The notes under the pieces were generated by a model that did no database searches, was not told where the DNA came from, and was given only the letters and a program-made list of their open reading frames with translations. Position numbers and translations under genes: made by a program. A DNA stretch of 40,409 nt, from positions 608-41,016 of the forward strand of contig JAAFHV010000055.1 of assembly GCA_013297655.1 (NCBI GenBank), written 5' to 3'. Of this stretch, positions 25,805-34,425 are shown in pieces (positions within the stretch are counted from its first letter, which is position 1; each line of letters opens with the position of its first letter). Origin of the DNA: Myxococcales bacterium (GTDB lineage Bacteria > Myxococcota_A > Polyangia > Polyangiales > Polyangiaceae).

Positions 25805-27351
25805 GAGAGCCTCCCGCGGAGCTGGCGCTCGCGCACGCGCGGATCGAGCGCCCCGAGCGCGACGTCGCTCGCGATGAGCATCACGGAGGTGACGATCGCG
25901 GAGAGGAGGACCGTGACGACGATCCAGGCGGTGTCGTGCGCTTCGATCGCGCGGAGCGTCTCCCAGCCCATGCCGCGAATGCCGAACACCTCTTCGATGA
26001 CGAAGGCGCCGCCGAGGAGGGCGGGGAACTGGAAGCCGGCGAGTGTGACCGTCGGCAATATGGCATTACGGAGCGCGTGGAACACCGCGACGCGGAAGGG
26101 GCTCACCCCTTTGGCCTTCGCCGTTCGCACGTAGTCGCTCTGGACCACCTCGAGGATGCTGACCCTTTGATGGCGAGACAAGGTCGCCATCGCGGTGATC
26201 GCGAGCGCGACGACCGGGAGCGCGACACCCGCGTAGCTGCGCACGTCGGCGAGGCTGAAGAGCACCTGCGCGACCCAAAACGTCGGCAGCGAGTACGCCG
26301 TGAACAGCACCGCCGTGACGGTGCGGTTGATGCCGAGCCCGCGCTTCCAGGCCGTGAGCGCGCCGATCGGGACCGCGAACGCGAACGCGAGCAGCATCGC
26401 CAAGGTGGTCATCGCGAACGTGATCGGGGCGCGGCTCGCGAGCTTCTTTCCGATCGGCTCGTTGTCGCGGCTGGAGAGGCCGAGCCTTCCCGTGGCCGCG
26501 CCGGTCATCCATTTGGCGTAGCGGGTATCGCCCACGCTCGCCGTCATGCGGATGGTGCCCTCGCGGACCACGAAATCCGACTCGTGGATGAACCACCATG
26601 ATTGCCAATCAGCGACGGAGCGCGCGACCTCCGAGTCGGTCGCGGTGACGCCGAGCGGAGACGAGCGCTGCGTCGCGTGGGCGAGCAGGCGGGTCACGTT
26701 CGCGAGCGCCTCTTTGTCTTTCGTGCCGTCGAGCGCGACGAGCAACGCGGGCAGCGCGAACGTGTCCACCATTTCGAGGTCGCGCGCGCGGGCGGGAGTG
26801 GCCTTTTGCACGTAGCGCTCGACGTTTCGCTTCACCGCCGGCCCGGTGAAGTCGGTGGAGCGGTCGTCCCAGAAGTGCTTCCAAAAGAGGAACGCAGCGT
26901 CTTGGCTGACGGTCGTGTCCGGCAAATCGAGGCCCATTCGTGCGCCGAGGGGCAAGAGCGCGGTCGCGACCCGTCGCCGCGCCTCGGGGCTCAGGCGGTC
27001 GAGGTGGGGCAGCACGTAGGGGAGCGCGGCCCCGCCGAGGCGAACGAGGGTCGCGCCCGCGACGGCGGCCTCTTCGTCGTCCTTTTCGAGGTGATCGAGC
27101 GCGTCGTCGGTGCGGGATCGAACGTCCTCCGGGGTCACGTTCACGATCCGCGGGAGGTCCAAAAAGAGCTGTCGGCGTCGCTCTTCGAGCTCGAGGTAGC
27201 TCTCCGGCTTCGCGAGCAGGGTTCGTCGTTCGGCCTCCGTCAGGCGCGACTTCGGATCGGGGAGCAGCGTCGTCAGCAGGAAGACGACGAAGCTCACCCC
27301 GAACAGAGTCGGGACCGCCCACAAGGCGCGGCGCAGCATGTACCGGAGCAT
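25801..27351 (-). CDS. ABC transporter permease, Opp/Dpp type B subunit with very large extracytoplasmic insert
   Basis: A 516-residue DppB/OppB-type permease. It opens with MLRYMLRRALWAVPTLFGVS (first membrane helix about 8-30, typical of B subunits) and the last 209 residues are the usual permease core with the EAA loop YVRTAKAKGVSPFRVAVFHA. Between them lie about 275 residues, about 200 more than in E. coli DppB; this insert should face the periplasm. Part of it (EEAAVAGATLVRLGGAALPY, LSPEARRRVATALLPLG) looks like HEAT/ARM-type helical repeats. It is translationally coupled to the C subunit. Perhaps the insert replaces a substrate-binding protein, which is missing nearby; this is speculative. 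Confidence 0.85.
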   Translation of the reverse strand: MLRYMLRRALWAVPTLFGVSFVVFLLTTLLPDPKSRLTEAERRTLLAKPESYLELEERRRQLFLDLPRIVNVTPEDVRSRTDDALDHLEKDDEEAAVAGATLVRLGGAALPYVLPHLDRLSPEARRRVATALLPLGARMGLDLPDTTVSQDAAFLFWKHFWDDRSTDFTGPAVKRNVERYVQKATPARARDLEMVDTFALPALLVALDGTKDKEALANVTRLLAHATQRSSPLGVTATDSEVARSVADWQSWWFIHESDFVVREGTIRMTASVGDTRYAKWMTGAATGRLGLSSRDNEPIGKKLASRAPITFAMTTLAMLLAFAFAVPIGALTAWKRGLGINRTVTAVLFTAYSLPTFWVAQVLFSLADVRSYAGVALPVVALAITAMATLSRHQRVSILEVVQSDYVRTAKAKGVSPFRVAVFHALRNAILPTVTLAGFQFPALLGGAFVIEEVFGIRGMGWETLRAIEAHDTAWIVVTVLLSAIVTSVMLIASDVALGALDPRVRERQLRGRLS

Positions 27352-27445
27352 TCGCGGCCTACTATCGCACTTCGGGCCGCCCACGCGAAGCACCGCCGAG
27401 CGCGATCGCGGCGCGACGCGAGGAGCGTGGTAACGTCGTCGCCCG

Positions 27446-29197
27446 ATGAAAGACCTTGTCGAGAAGGCGCGCGAGTGGCTCGAAAACGATCCGGACGCGG
27501 ACTCCCGCGCGGAGCTCGCCGAGCTCCTCGCGGTAAGCGATCCGGCCACCACGGACCTCGCCGACCGGTTCGCGCAGAGCCTCGAGTTCGGCACCGCGGG
27601 CTTGCGCGGGGTGCTCGGCGCGGGGCCGAACCGCATGAACCGCGCGGTCGTGCGCGTCGCCACCTACGGCCTCGGAACCGCGCTCCTCGACCTCGTCGAC
27701 GCGCCGAAGACCCGTGGCGTGGTCATCGGCTACGACGGTCGCGTGCTGAGCCGCGAGCTCGCGGAGGACACCGCCGGCGTGCTCGCTGCGATGGGCATTC
27801 GTGCGTTCCTCTTCCCCACTCTCGGCCCTACACCGCTCACCGCGTACGCGCTCACTGCCCTCGGCTGCGCGGCCGGAGTCATGGTCACCGCGAGCCACAA
27901 TCCTCCCGAGTACAACGGCTACAAGGCCTACTGGGAAAACGGCGCGCAGATCGTGCCCCCGATCGACGTCGCGATCGCGGACGCGATCCTCGCCGCGCCG
28001 CCCGCGAAAGACGTCGCGGTGCTCTCCCTCGCGGAAGGCCGCGAAAAGGGCCTGATTTTGGACGTGCCCCCGCCGATCGAGGAGCAGTACCTCGCCGCCG
28101 CGAAGGAGCTCGCGCCCTCGGAGGGAAAGCGCCGCGACCTCCGCATCGTGTACACGCCGATGCACGGCGTGGGGGGCAAGCTCGTGAAGGAGCTCTTCGC
28201 CGAGGCGGGCTTCACCGCGCTCACCACCGTGCCGGAGCAAGCGGAGCCAGACGGAAAGTTTCCCACCGTCGCCTTCCCCAACCCGGAAGAAAAAGGGGCG
28301 ATGGATCTCTCGTTCGCGCTCGCGAGGAAGCTCTCCGCGGAGCTCGTGCTCGCCAACGATCCGGACGCCGACAGGCTCGCCGTCGCGATCCCGGATCCGA
28401 GCTCGCCGACGGGATACATGCAACTTACAGGTAACCAGGTCGGTGTCCTCCTCGGGCACCACGTGCTCTCCCGCGATCCCGATCCGGCGACGGCGGTGCT
28501 GCTCGCGTCGCTCGTTTCGTCACCGATGCTCGGCGTCGTCGCGCGCTCGATGGGGGCGCACTACGAGGAGACGCTCACCGGCTTCAAATGGATCGCGAAC
28601 CGCGCGATCGCGCTCGAGGCGGACGGCAAGAGCCGGTTCCTCTTCGGCTACGAAGAGGCGCTCGGCTACACCGTCGGCAGGCTCGTGCGCGACAAGGACG
28701 GCGTCAGCGCCGCGCTCGCCTTCGCGGAGCTCGCGAGCGAGCTCTCGGCCCTCGGCACGTCGGTCAAGGATCGCCTCGAGGTGCTCTATCGTAAGTACGG
28801 CCTCTTCGTGAGCACGCAGGTGAACCTCACCCGCAAGGGGCAAGCCGGCGCGCGTGAGATCGCCGCGATGATGGACGCGCTCCGCAAAAATCCCCCGTCG
28901 AGCATCGGTGGAGTCGCCGTCGCGGCGTTCTCCGACGTAGAAGCGGGCACCCGCGTCGCCGCGGGCAAGACGGAGGAGCTCCCGCTCCCCCCGAGCAACG
29001 TGCTCGTGTTCGAGCTCGAGGGCGGAAGCCGTGTCATCGCGCGTCCGAGCGGCACCGAGCCGAAGGTGAAGTTCTACGTCGACGTGCGTGAGCCAATGAC
29101 CGCAGGGGAGACCCTCGCCCAGGCCGAGGCCCGGGCCAGCGCGACGATGAAGCGCCTCGCCGACGCGTTCGTGGCCATCGCCGTCCCCACGACCTGA
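27446..29197 (+). CDS. Phospho-sugar mutase (phosphoglucomutase/phosphomannomutase, PGM2/PgcA-like)
   Basis: A 583-residue alpha-D-phosphohexomutase in four domains. It starts with WLENDPD and LEFGTAGLRG, the active Ser loop is VTASHNPPEYNGYK, the metal loop NDPDADRLAV, the sugar loop GYEEALGYTVG and the phosphate loop RPSGTEPKVKFY. The GYEEALG form and the length of about 580 residues fit the PGM2/PgcA branch, which interconverts glucose-1-P/glucose-6-P, and in some members glucose-1,6-bisphosphate or pentose phosphates. ATG at 27446 without a clear ribosome-binding site; the 94-bp gap to the divergent permease genes must hold both promoters. Confidence 0.93.
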   Translation: MKDLVEKAREWLENDPDADSRAELAELLAVSDPATTDLADRFAQSLEFGTAGLRGVLGAGPNRMNRAVVRVATYGLGTALLDLVDAPKTRGVVIGYDGRVLSRELAEDTAGVLAAMGIRAFLFPTLGPTPLTAYALTALGCAAGVMVTASHNPPEYNGYKAYWENGAQIVPPIDVAIADAILAAPPAKDVAVLSLAEGREKGLILDVPPPIEEQYLAAAKELAPSEGKRRDLRIVYTPMHGVGGKLVKELFAEAGFTALTTVPEQAEPDGKFPTVAFPNPEEKGAMDLSFALARKLSAELVLANDPDADRLAVAIPDPSSPTGYMQLTGNQVGVLLGHHVLSRDPDPATAVLLASLVSSPMLGVVARSMGAHYEETLTGFKWIANRAIALEADGKSRFLFGYEEALGYTVGRLVRDKDGVSAALAFAELASELSALGTSVKDRLEVLYRKYGLFVSTQVNLTRKGQAGAREIAAMMDALRKNPPSSIGGVAVAAFSDVEAGTRVAAGKTEELPLPPSNVLVFELEGGSRVIARPSGTEPKVKFYVDVREPMTAGETLAQAEARASATMKRLADAFVAIAVPTT

Positions 29198-29561
29198 TCC
29201 ATCAGGGCGCGGCCGCCGCTTCCAAATTCGTGTAGAGTGCAAGCTCTTCCGCGAGGGGCGCGCCGCGCTCGGGCCGTCGCGTTGGCGCGATCGGCGCTCA
29301 CCGAGGCGATTTTGGACGTGTGCCGCGCGAAGATGGGGATCGCGCGGCGAGCTGATCGCGCGCTGCTACGGCCGTGGCGCATGGCGTAGCAGAAGCCCGC
29401 GCGCGCGGTCGATCGCCTCGAGCTCGCCCGAGCCAACCTGTCGTTTCGCGGCCCGAGGCTTCGCTCGCCAGAAGCCCGCGGGCGCGGCCGATCGCCTCGA
29501 GCTCGCCCTGCGATCGAGCCAACCTGTCGTTTCGCGGCCCGAGGCTTCGCTCGACGGCTCG
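29198..29561. other. Gene-free gap of 364 bp with repeats
   Basis: No convincing gene is seen between the phosphohexomutase and the exported protein that is encoded on the minus strand (convergent). It holds an 8-bp inverted repeat (CTGCTACG 29363-29370, CGTAGCAG 29385-29392) and a pair of near-identical direct repeats of about 80 bp described separately. Confidence 0.7.
29391..29554. repeat. Two direct repeats of about 80 bp in the convergent gap
   Basis: Copy 1 runs from 29391 to about 29468 and copy 2 from 29470 to about 29554. Both start agaagcccgcg and end with ggcccgaggcttcgctcg. Copy 2 carries a 7-bp insertion (tgcgatc) at about 29509. Outside this the copies differ at very few positions, so this is a recent tandem duplication or a pair of interspersed elements. 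No open reading frame spans it. Confidence 0.75.
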
Positions 29562-30500
29562 CTACTTCTTCTTCTTCTTGTCTTCGCGGAGGGCAAAAAT
29601 CGAGGCGATGAGCGCGACGAGGCCGAATCCGAGCATGAGCTTGTTCGCTGGGCTGAGCCTGCGCTTGTGAGGAACGAGCTCGGCCTCGGCGGGCGGCGCC
29701 TCGAGCTTCTTTCGCTTCACGAACATCGAACGATCGAGGTGGAAGTCCTTCGGGTTCGGCGGGGTGGTGGCCGCGCCAGCGTCGCTGTCTGCCCCCGCGT
29801 CGCCCTTGTCGACGAGGCCGCCCATCCAGTCACGGGCGGCCGTGCGGCGCGGCTGCGGTCGCGAGCCGACGGTGTAGGTGTGCGCCTCTTGCTCGCCGTC
29901 CTTGTACTTGTAGACGAGCCTCACGTTCTGCACCCGCGCCGGGATGCCGCCGAACGCGACGGTCTCGGCCACTTCGGTGAGCGGGTTGTCGTCGTTCACC
30001 ATGCCGACCGCGGGCATCGCGAAGCCGGTCGCGTGCACGTTCTGGTTCTTCGTGAAAAAGAGCTGCCGATCGTCGACCTTGATCTTGGAGAGCTCCTCGA
30101 GCTTCCACTCGCTGCGCACGAACGCGGGCACCTTCTCGCCGGCGACCTTCTTGAACGCGCTCGTGTCGAGGATCCACACCTTCGTTTTGTCGCCGCAGCT
30201 CTTGTACGGCGCGCGCGGGGTGTTCGGCTCCACGACGTCGTAGTTCTGGAAGTACTCGAGCGAAGGGTTCTGCTTCGTGTCGAGGCCCATGCAGTCGATC
30301 GGATACGCGACGACGTGGCCGTCGGTCGGCGCCTCGAACGTGACCGCGACCTTGATCGGGTGCATGCCCTCCGGGAGGATGTCGGCTCTTGCGACAGAAG
30401 TCGCGAGGACGAGGACGAGCCCGATACCGATACCGAGGGCGGCAGGAACGGAAGCGCACAAGGCGCGAGAGTCGAGAAAGGCAGAACCTCGGGGCTTCAT
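29562..30500 (-). CDS. Exported single-pass protein of unknown function (312 aa)
   Basis: A 312-residue protein starting MKPRGSAFLDSR, with a signal peptide (VPAALGIGIGLVLVLATSVARA) ending at about residue 39, so the body is periplasmic. Residues 40-220 contain two Cys (YPIDCMGLD, YKSCGDKT) that may form a disulfide. The sequence then becomes a Gly/Asp/Ala-rich linker (GDAGADSDAGA) followed by a basic stretch, one membrane helix (KLMLGFGLVALIASIFAL) and a Lys-rich tail EDKKKKK. Similar signal-peptide plus C-terminal-anchor proteins are common in myxobacteria. I do not recognise the family. It is divergent from lpxC with a short gap of about 63 bp. Confidence 0.7.
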   Translation of the reverse strand: MKPRGSAFLDSRALCASVPAALGIGIGLVLVLATSVARADILPEGMHPIKVAVTFEAPTDGHVVAYPIDCMGLDTKQNPSLEYFQNYDVVEPNTPRAPYKSCGDKTKVWILDTSAFKKVAGEKVPAFVRSEWKLEELSKIKVDDRQLFFTKNQNVHATGFAMPAVGMVNDDNPLTEVAETVAFGGIPARVQNVRLVYKYKDGEQEAHTYTVGSRPQPRRTAARDWMGGLVDKGDAGADSDAGAATTPPNPKDFHLDRSMFVKRKKLEAPPAEAELVPHKRRLSPANKLMLGFGLVALIASIFALREDKKKKK

Positions 30501-30563
30501 CGCGGCGCACTCTCGCAGAGCTTGTCGCGCATTTCCACGTCTTCCGCGCTCTCCGCGAACCTC

Positions 30564-31424
30564 GTGATCTTGTTGCACAATCGAGCCCTCCCTCTTAAAC
30601 AAAGGGCCGTGATCACCCTCGAAGGGCGCGGACTTCACGGCGGAGCGCCAGCGCGGATTACGCTCGTCCGTGCTCCGGGCGAGGTCGCGTTCGAGAAGGA
30701 GGGCCGCCGTTTGCCGCTCTCGGCGGCGGTTCCATCGGGCGCGCGGCGCTCGACCGAGCTCTCCTGGGGGCCTCACACCGTGCGCACGACGGAGCATCTG
30801 TTGTCCGCGTTCGGCGGCCTCGGGATCCACGAAGGGGTCACGATCGTGATCGAGGGCGACGAGGTGCCGCTCCTCGATGGTCGCGCGACCGCGTTCGTCG
30901 ATGCGCTACGAGAGCTCGCCGTCGCGCCTTCGCCGTCACTCCTCGAGGTCGTCGAAGACGCTGCGCTCACCCACGAGAGAACGACGATGGTCTTTGCGGT
31001 CGCCGCAGAGACGCGGGTCTCCGTCACCATCGATTTCGGCGACTCGCGGATCTCGGATCTCGCGGCGTGGTGGGGCGATCCGGACGACTACGCGTCTCGT
31101 GTGGCGTGCGCCCGTACCTTCGGTTTCGCGCACGAAATGGAGGCCCTCGCCGCGCGTGGGCTCGCGTCCCACGTGTCTCCCGAGAGCGTCGTCATTCTCG
31201 CGGACGACACGATCCATTCCGCCGGCGACCCGTTCTGGAAGGCCGAGCCGGCGAGCCACAAGTTGCTCGATCTCGTCGGCGATCTCTTCGTTCACGGAGG
31301 GCCGCCGCGAGGCCGTGTGCACGCGATCTTCCCGGGCCACGCCGCCACCCACGTGCTCGTCGCGAGGGCGCTCGAAGAAGGCGTGCTCGCCGTCCGCCCA
31401 CCTCGCTCGCACACGAGCCCGTGA
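30564..31424 (+). CDS. lpxC: UDP-3-O-acyl-N-acetylglucosamine deacetylase
   Basis: LpxC catalyses the committed step of lipid A synthesis: zinc-dependent deacetylation of UDP-3-O-acyl-GlcNAc. It has TLEGRGLHGG near the N-terminus, the zinc/catalytic TTEHLLSAFGGLGI (E77, H78 with this start), ACARTFGF, SHKLLDLVGDLFVHGG (His and Asp zinc ligands) and a GHAATH (catalytic His). About 286 residues, normal is 300. The start is uncertain: GTG 30564 keeps the LKQRAVITLEG strand that matches the family N-terminus; TTG 30570 or 30573 are close alternatives, and GTG 30609 would cut into that strand. The downstream MFS gene starts 89 bp after the stop. No cell-division (dcw) neighbours are here. Confidence 0.9.
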   Translation: MILLHNRALPLKQRAVITLEGRGLHGGAPARITLVRAPGEVAFEKEGRRLPLSAAVPSGARRSTELSWGPHTVRTTEHLLSAFGGLGIHEGVTIVIEGDEVPLLDGRATAFVDALRELAVAPSPSLLEVVEDAALTHERTTMVFAVAAETRVSVTIDFGDSRISDLAAWWGDPDDYASRVACARTFGFAHEMEALAARGLASHVSPESVVILADDTIHSAGDPFWKAEPASHKLLDLVGDLFVHGGPPRGRVHAIFPGHAATHVLVARALEEGVLAVRPPRSHTSP

Positions 31425-31512
31425 CGCCACGCGCCACGCGGCCACGCCGAACGCGTGAGCGCGGCCTTCTCGATTGACCGTCTCGGTGCCGCTCTGGTGT
31501 TGTGCACCACGC

Positions 31513-32733
31513 ATGGACGAGAAGACGAAGCGCAACGTGATGCTCACGGTGGTGGTGGCCGCGCTCGGCTATTTCGTCGACATCTACGATCTCATCCTCT
31601 TCAGCATCGTCCGCGTGCCGAGCTTGAAGTCGTTCGGTCTGTCCGGGGAGGCGCTCACCGACGTGGGGGTGAGGCTCATCAACTGCCAAATGGGCGGCAT
31701 GCTCATCGGCGGAATCCTCTGGGGAATTCTCGGCGACAAGCGCGGGCGCCTCACTGTGCTCTTCGGATCCATCCTCACCTATTCGCTCGCCAACATCGCG
31801 AACGGCTTCGCGCAGACGGTGCTGCAATACGAGATCATGCGCTTCGTCGCGGGGGTGGGCCTCGCCGGTGAGCTCGGCGCCGGGATTACGCTCGTCTCGG
31901 AGGTGATGCCGAAGGAGAAGCGCGGTATCGGCACCACGATCGTAGCGGGGGTGGGCATCCTCGGCGCGGTCGTCGCGGCTCTCGTAGGGGACGCGTTCTC
32001 CTGGCGTACGGCGTACTTCGTGGGCGGCGGCCTCGGCCTCGCGCTCCTCTTCGTGCGCGTCGGCGTGACGGAGAGTGGCATGTTCGAACAAACGAAGAAG
32101 AGCGGCGTCCGCCACGGCGACTTTTTCTTGTTGTTCCGCAAGGCGACCCGCCTAAAGCGGTATCTCGCCGTCATCTTGGTCGGAATCCCGGTTTGGTACG
32201 CGGTGGGTATCCTCGTCACGTTTTCGCCCGAAATCGCGAAGGGGATGGGCCTCGTCGAGCTGCCCAAGCCTTCGACCGCGGTGATGCTCATGTACAGCGG
32301 GCTCGCCGTGGGCGACTTCGGGAGCGGCTTTCTGAGCCACATCCTCAAGAGTCGCAAAAAGGTGCTCTTCGGGTTCCTGACGCTCTCGAGCCTCGCCACG
32401 GTCGCCTACTTTACGATCGGTCGCTCCTCGCTCTTCGCGTTCTACGTGGTCGTGGTGATTTTGGGAGTCGCCTCGGGGTACTGGGCAGTCTTCGTCACCG
32501 TCGCGTCGGAGCAGTTCGGTACCAACATTCGCGCGACGGCGACCACCACCGCGCCCAATTTCGTCCGCGGCGCGGTGGTCATCGTGACCTCCAGCTTCCA
32601 GTTGCTGAAAGGCCCACTCGGGGTCGTTTGGAGCGCGGCCGTGGTCGGCGTCGTCGTCCTCGGGATCGGGTTCTTGTCGATCGCGGGCCTCGAAGAGACG
32701 CACGGGAAGGACCTCGACTTTACGGAAGATTGA
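31513..32733 (+). CDS. Major facilitator superfamily transporter
   Basis: A 406-residue MFS permease with about 12 membrane segments. The first loop has motif A-like GDKRGRLTVLFGS, preceded by the helices LTVVVAALGYFVDIYDLILFS. Charged FVAGVGLAGELGAGITLVSE resembles the metabolite:H+ symporter (MHS) and sugar-porter-like group, where GLAGELGAG is common. The cytoplasmic middle loop is short. Substrate cannot be told from sequence; sugars, organic acids or aromatic compounds are typical. The ATG at 31513 gives MDEKTKRNVM. It follows lpxC in the same direction. Confidence 0.88.
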   Translation: MDEKTKRNVMLTVVVAALGYFVDIYDLILFSIVRVPSLKSFGLSGEALTDVGVRLINCQMGGMLIGGILWGILGDKRGRLTVLFGSILTYSLANIANGFAQTVLQYEIMRFVAGVGLAGELGAGITLVSEVMPKEKRGIGTTIVAGVGILGAVVAALVGDAFSWRTAYFVGGGLGLALLFVRVGVTESGMFEQTKKSGVRHGDFFLLFRKATRLKRYLAVILVGIPVWYAVGILVTFSPEIAKGMGLVELPKPSTAVMLMYSGLAVGDFGSGFLSHILKSRKKVLFGFLTLSSLATVAYFTIGRSSLFAFYVVVVILGVASGYWAVFVTVASEQFGTNIRATATTTAPNFVRGAVVIVTSSFQLLKGPLGVVWSAAVVGVVVLGIGFLSIAGLEETHGKDLDFTED

Positions 32734-32920
32734 GCGACACGGCTCCTGCGCGCGAGTGGCGAGGAGCGAGTGGCGAGGGCGAGCGCGGGCGCCGCCGAGG
32801 ACCGTGGGCCGTCATGGGCGCTCCGCTTTTGCAACGAGCGGCCCAACGCCGCGCTTGCGGACCGGGGTGGTGTGCTCTACCCGCGCGCCGAGCTGAAACG
32901 TTCGTCGTTTCGTTATGTTT

Positions 32921-32932
32921 CACAGTGCAACG
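32921..32932 (+). promoter_or_regulatory. CACAGTGnAACG motif, copy 1 (candidate activator site)
   Basis: CACAGTGCAACG matches CACAGTGAAACG at 37486-37497 in 11 of 12 positions, in the same orientation. It starts 149 bp before a TGGCACG element, a normal distance for an enhancer-type site used by sigma-54 activators. The flanking GTTTC repeats may belong to the site. Confidence 0.4.
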
Positions 32933-33069
32933 TTGGGTCCCGCTGACGAGCGGGGCGTCTCGCGATGCGCGGCGACGTGCGCGCGCAAATGAAGCGTCGA
33001 CGGACCCTTCAGCGGAGGAAATCGCGGAGAGCGCGCGCCGACGGAGATAGTGCCCGGGCCGCGGTCCGC

Positions 33070-33085
33070 TGGCACGATAAGTGTA
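33070..33085 (+). promoter_or_regulatory. Weak sigma-54-like promoter before the TauE gene
   Basis: TGGCACG-ATAA-GTGTA matches the -24 box fully, but the invariant GC of the -12 box reads GT. The predicted start of transcription would be at about 33096, only 2 bases before the ATG at 33098, so if real the message is nearly leaderless. Confidence 0.35.
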
Positions 33086-33088
33086 TTG

Positions 33089-33997
33089 ATGGGAGTCATG
33101 CTCGCCGTCGCCGCCGTACTCGCCGCGCTCATCGGTGTCCTGCTGGGCTTGCTCGGCGGGGGCGGCTCGATCCTCACCCTCCCGATGCTCGTCTACGTCG
33201 TCGAGCTCGACCCGAAGGAGGCGATCGCGAGCTCGCTCTTCGTGGTCGGCACGACGAGCCTCGTCGGGATGATCGCCCACGCGCGCGCGGGTCGCGTCGC
33301 CTACGCGGAGGGCGCGATGTTCGGCCTCGCCGGCATGGGCGGCGCGTATCTCGGCGGCCGCCTCGCGCATCACGTACCCGCCACCGTGTTGCTCGTCTTG
33401 TTCGCCGCCATGATGCTCATGACGTCGATGGCGATGCTTCGCGGTCGGCGCGGCCGAGACGGTGGACCCACCGCGGACGCCGGCAAGGGGCCTATCGCGC
33501 CCGCGAAGGTCGCGAAGGCGCTCGCGCTCGGGTTCGTGGTCGGGAACGTGTCGGGGCTCGTAGGCGCGGGCGGAGGGTTCCTCGTCGTGCCCGCGCTCTC
33601 CATCCTTGGTGGACTGCCGATGCCGAGGGCCGTCGCGACGTCGCTGATGGTCATCGCGATGCAGTCGTTGTCGGGTTTCGCCGGGCACATCAGCCATGTA
33701 TCCCTCCACTGGCAGCTCCTCGGAGTCGTCACGATCGCCTCGGTAGGTGGCAGTCTCGTCGGTGCTCGCCTCGCGAAGTACGCGAACCCAGACACCCTAC
33801 GAAAGTCCTTCGGCTGGCTCGTTCTCGCGATGGGGGTCTTCCTCCTCGGAAAGCAGCTCCCTCCCGGTGTGCTGCGAGATTTCGGCACCCCGGCAGGCGT
33901 AGCCGTCGTCGTCGCCCTCGCGATAGTGTTCCTCGTCCGCGGTGCGCGCGAACAGAAAACCCTCGAAACCTCTACCCCCTCCGCAAAGCCAATATGA
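33089..33997 (+). CDS. TSUP/TauE-SafE family sulfite or sulfoacetate-type exporter
   Basis: A 302-residue inner-membrane protein with about eight membrane helices in two halves: the first half has [20 protein letters not shown], the second [20 protein letters not shown], the repeated GGGG/GGGF-P motif of the TSUP (TauE/SafE) family. These carriers move sulfite, sulfoacetate, thiosulfate-like or other organosulfur anions. In this operon, sulfite export after persulfide oxidation is the natural guess (inference). The ATG at 33089 and the ATG at 33098 are both possible. Its stop overlaps the next start (ATGA). Confidence 0.88.
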   Translation: MGVMLAVAAVLAALIGVLLGLLGGGGSILTLPMLVYVVELDPKEAIASSLFVVGTTSLVGMIAHARAGRVAYAEGAMFGLAGMGGAYLGGRLAHHVPATVLLVLFAAMMLMTSMAMLRGRRGRDGGPTADAGKGPIAPAKVAKALALGFVVGNVSGLVGAGGGFLVVPALSILGGLPMPRAVATSLMVIAMQSLSGFAGHISHVSLHWQLLGVVTIASVGGSLVGARLAKYANPDTLRKSFGWLVLAMGVFLLGKQLPPGVLRDFGTPAGVAVVVALAIVFLVRGAREQKTLETSTPSAKPI

Positions 33998-34425
33998 GCC
34001 AGTTTACGCCTATCGCCTCCGGAATCGGTGGCATGTTGATCGGCCTCGCGGCGTCCATCATTCTTGCCGTTCACGGCAAAGTGGCCGGCATAAGCGGAAT
34101 GTTCGGGGGCTTGTTCCAGCGCGAGGTGCACGACCGTGACTTCCGCCTCGCGTTCGTCGGAGGGCTCTTCGCCGGCGGCGTCGGGCTGCTGTTCTTGCGA
34201 CCGTCGAGCTTTCCTTCCGCCAGCTCCGGCGTGCCTATGGCAGCCGTCGTCGTGGCGGGCCTCCTCGTCGGGTTCGGTACGCGGTTGGGCAACGGATGCA
34301 CGAGCGGGCACGGAGTTTGTGGCCTATCTCGTTTTTCGGGTCGCTCGCTGGTCGCGACAGTGACGTTCATGGCGACCGGCGCGCTCACCGCGTTCCTTAC
34401 GCACAAGCTCGGAGTCGTGAAATGA
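33994..34425 (+). CDS. YeeE/YedE family transporter half 1 (PmpA-like)
   Basis: A 143-residue protein with four membrane helices. It carries the YeeE/YedE signature [14 protein letters not shown], with the Cys residues that are thought to pass thiosulfate-type sulfur in TsuA/YeeE (known for the family). It is half the size of full-length YeeE, so it should work together with the next gene, as in the PmpA/PmpB pairs found in H2S-detoxification operons. It starts at an ATGA overlap with the TauE gene. Confidence 0.88.
   Translation: MSQFTPIASGIGGMLIGLAASIILAVHGKVAGISGMFGGLFQREVHDRDFRLAFVGGLFAGGVGLLFLRPSSFPSASSGVPMAAVVVAGLLVGFGTRLGNGCTSGHGVCGLSRFSGRSLVATVTFMATGALTAFLTHKLGVVK

Larger units (their letters stand above)
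32734..33088. other. 355-bp gap carrying the sulfur-island control region
   Basis: No gene is seen. It contains a GAAACG/CGTTTC inverted repeat (32895-32900, 32906-32911), a CACAGTGCAACG motif at 32921-32932, a CCCGCT-GACG-AGCGGG hairpin (32939-32954), and a TGGCACG-containing promoter-like element at 33070. Details are in separate entries. Confidence 0.75.

Noticed and set aside
26602-28434. 610-codon frame on plus strand over the permease and phosphohexomutase genes
   Set aside because: It crosses two real genes in the wrong frame and its translation is low-complexity Arg/Gly/Ala.
29198-29436. Small minus-strand frame in the gap after the phosphohexomutase
   Set aside because: Arg/Ala-rich, overlaps the repeat region and the gene end, with no ribosome-binding site.
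32939-32954. CCCGCT-GACG-AGCGGG hairpin as terminator of the MFS gene
   Set aside because: It is about 205 bp from the MFS stop, has no T-tract, and lies inside the probable control region of the sulfur operon; left unassigned.
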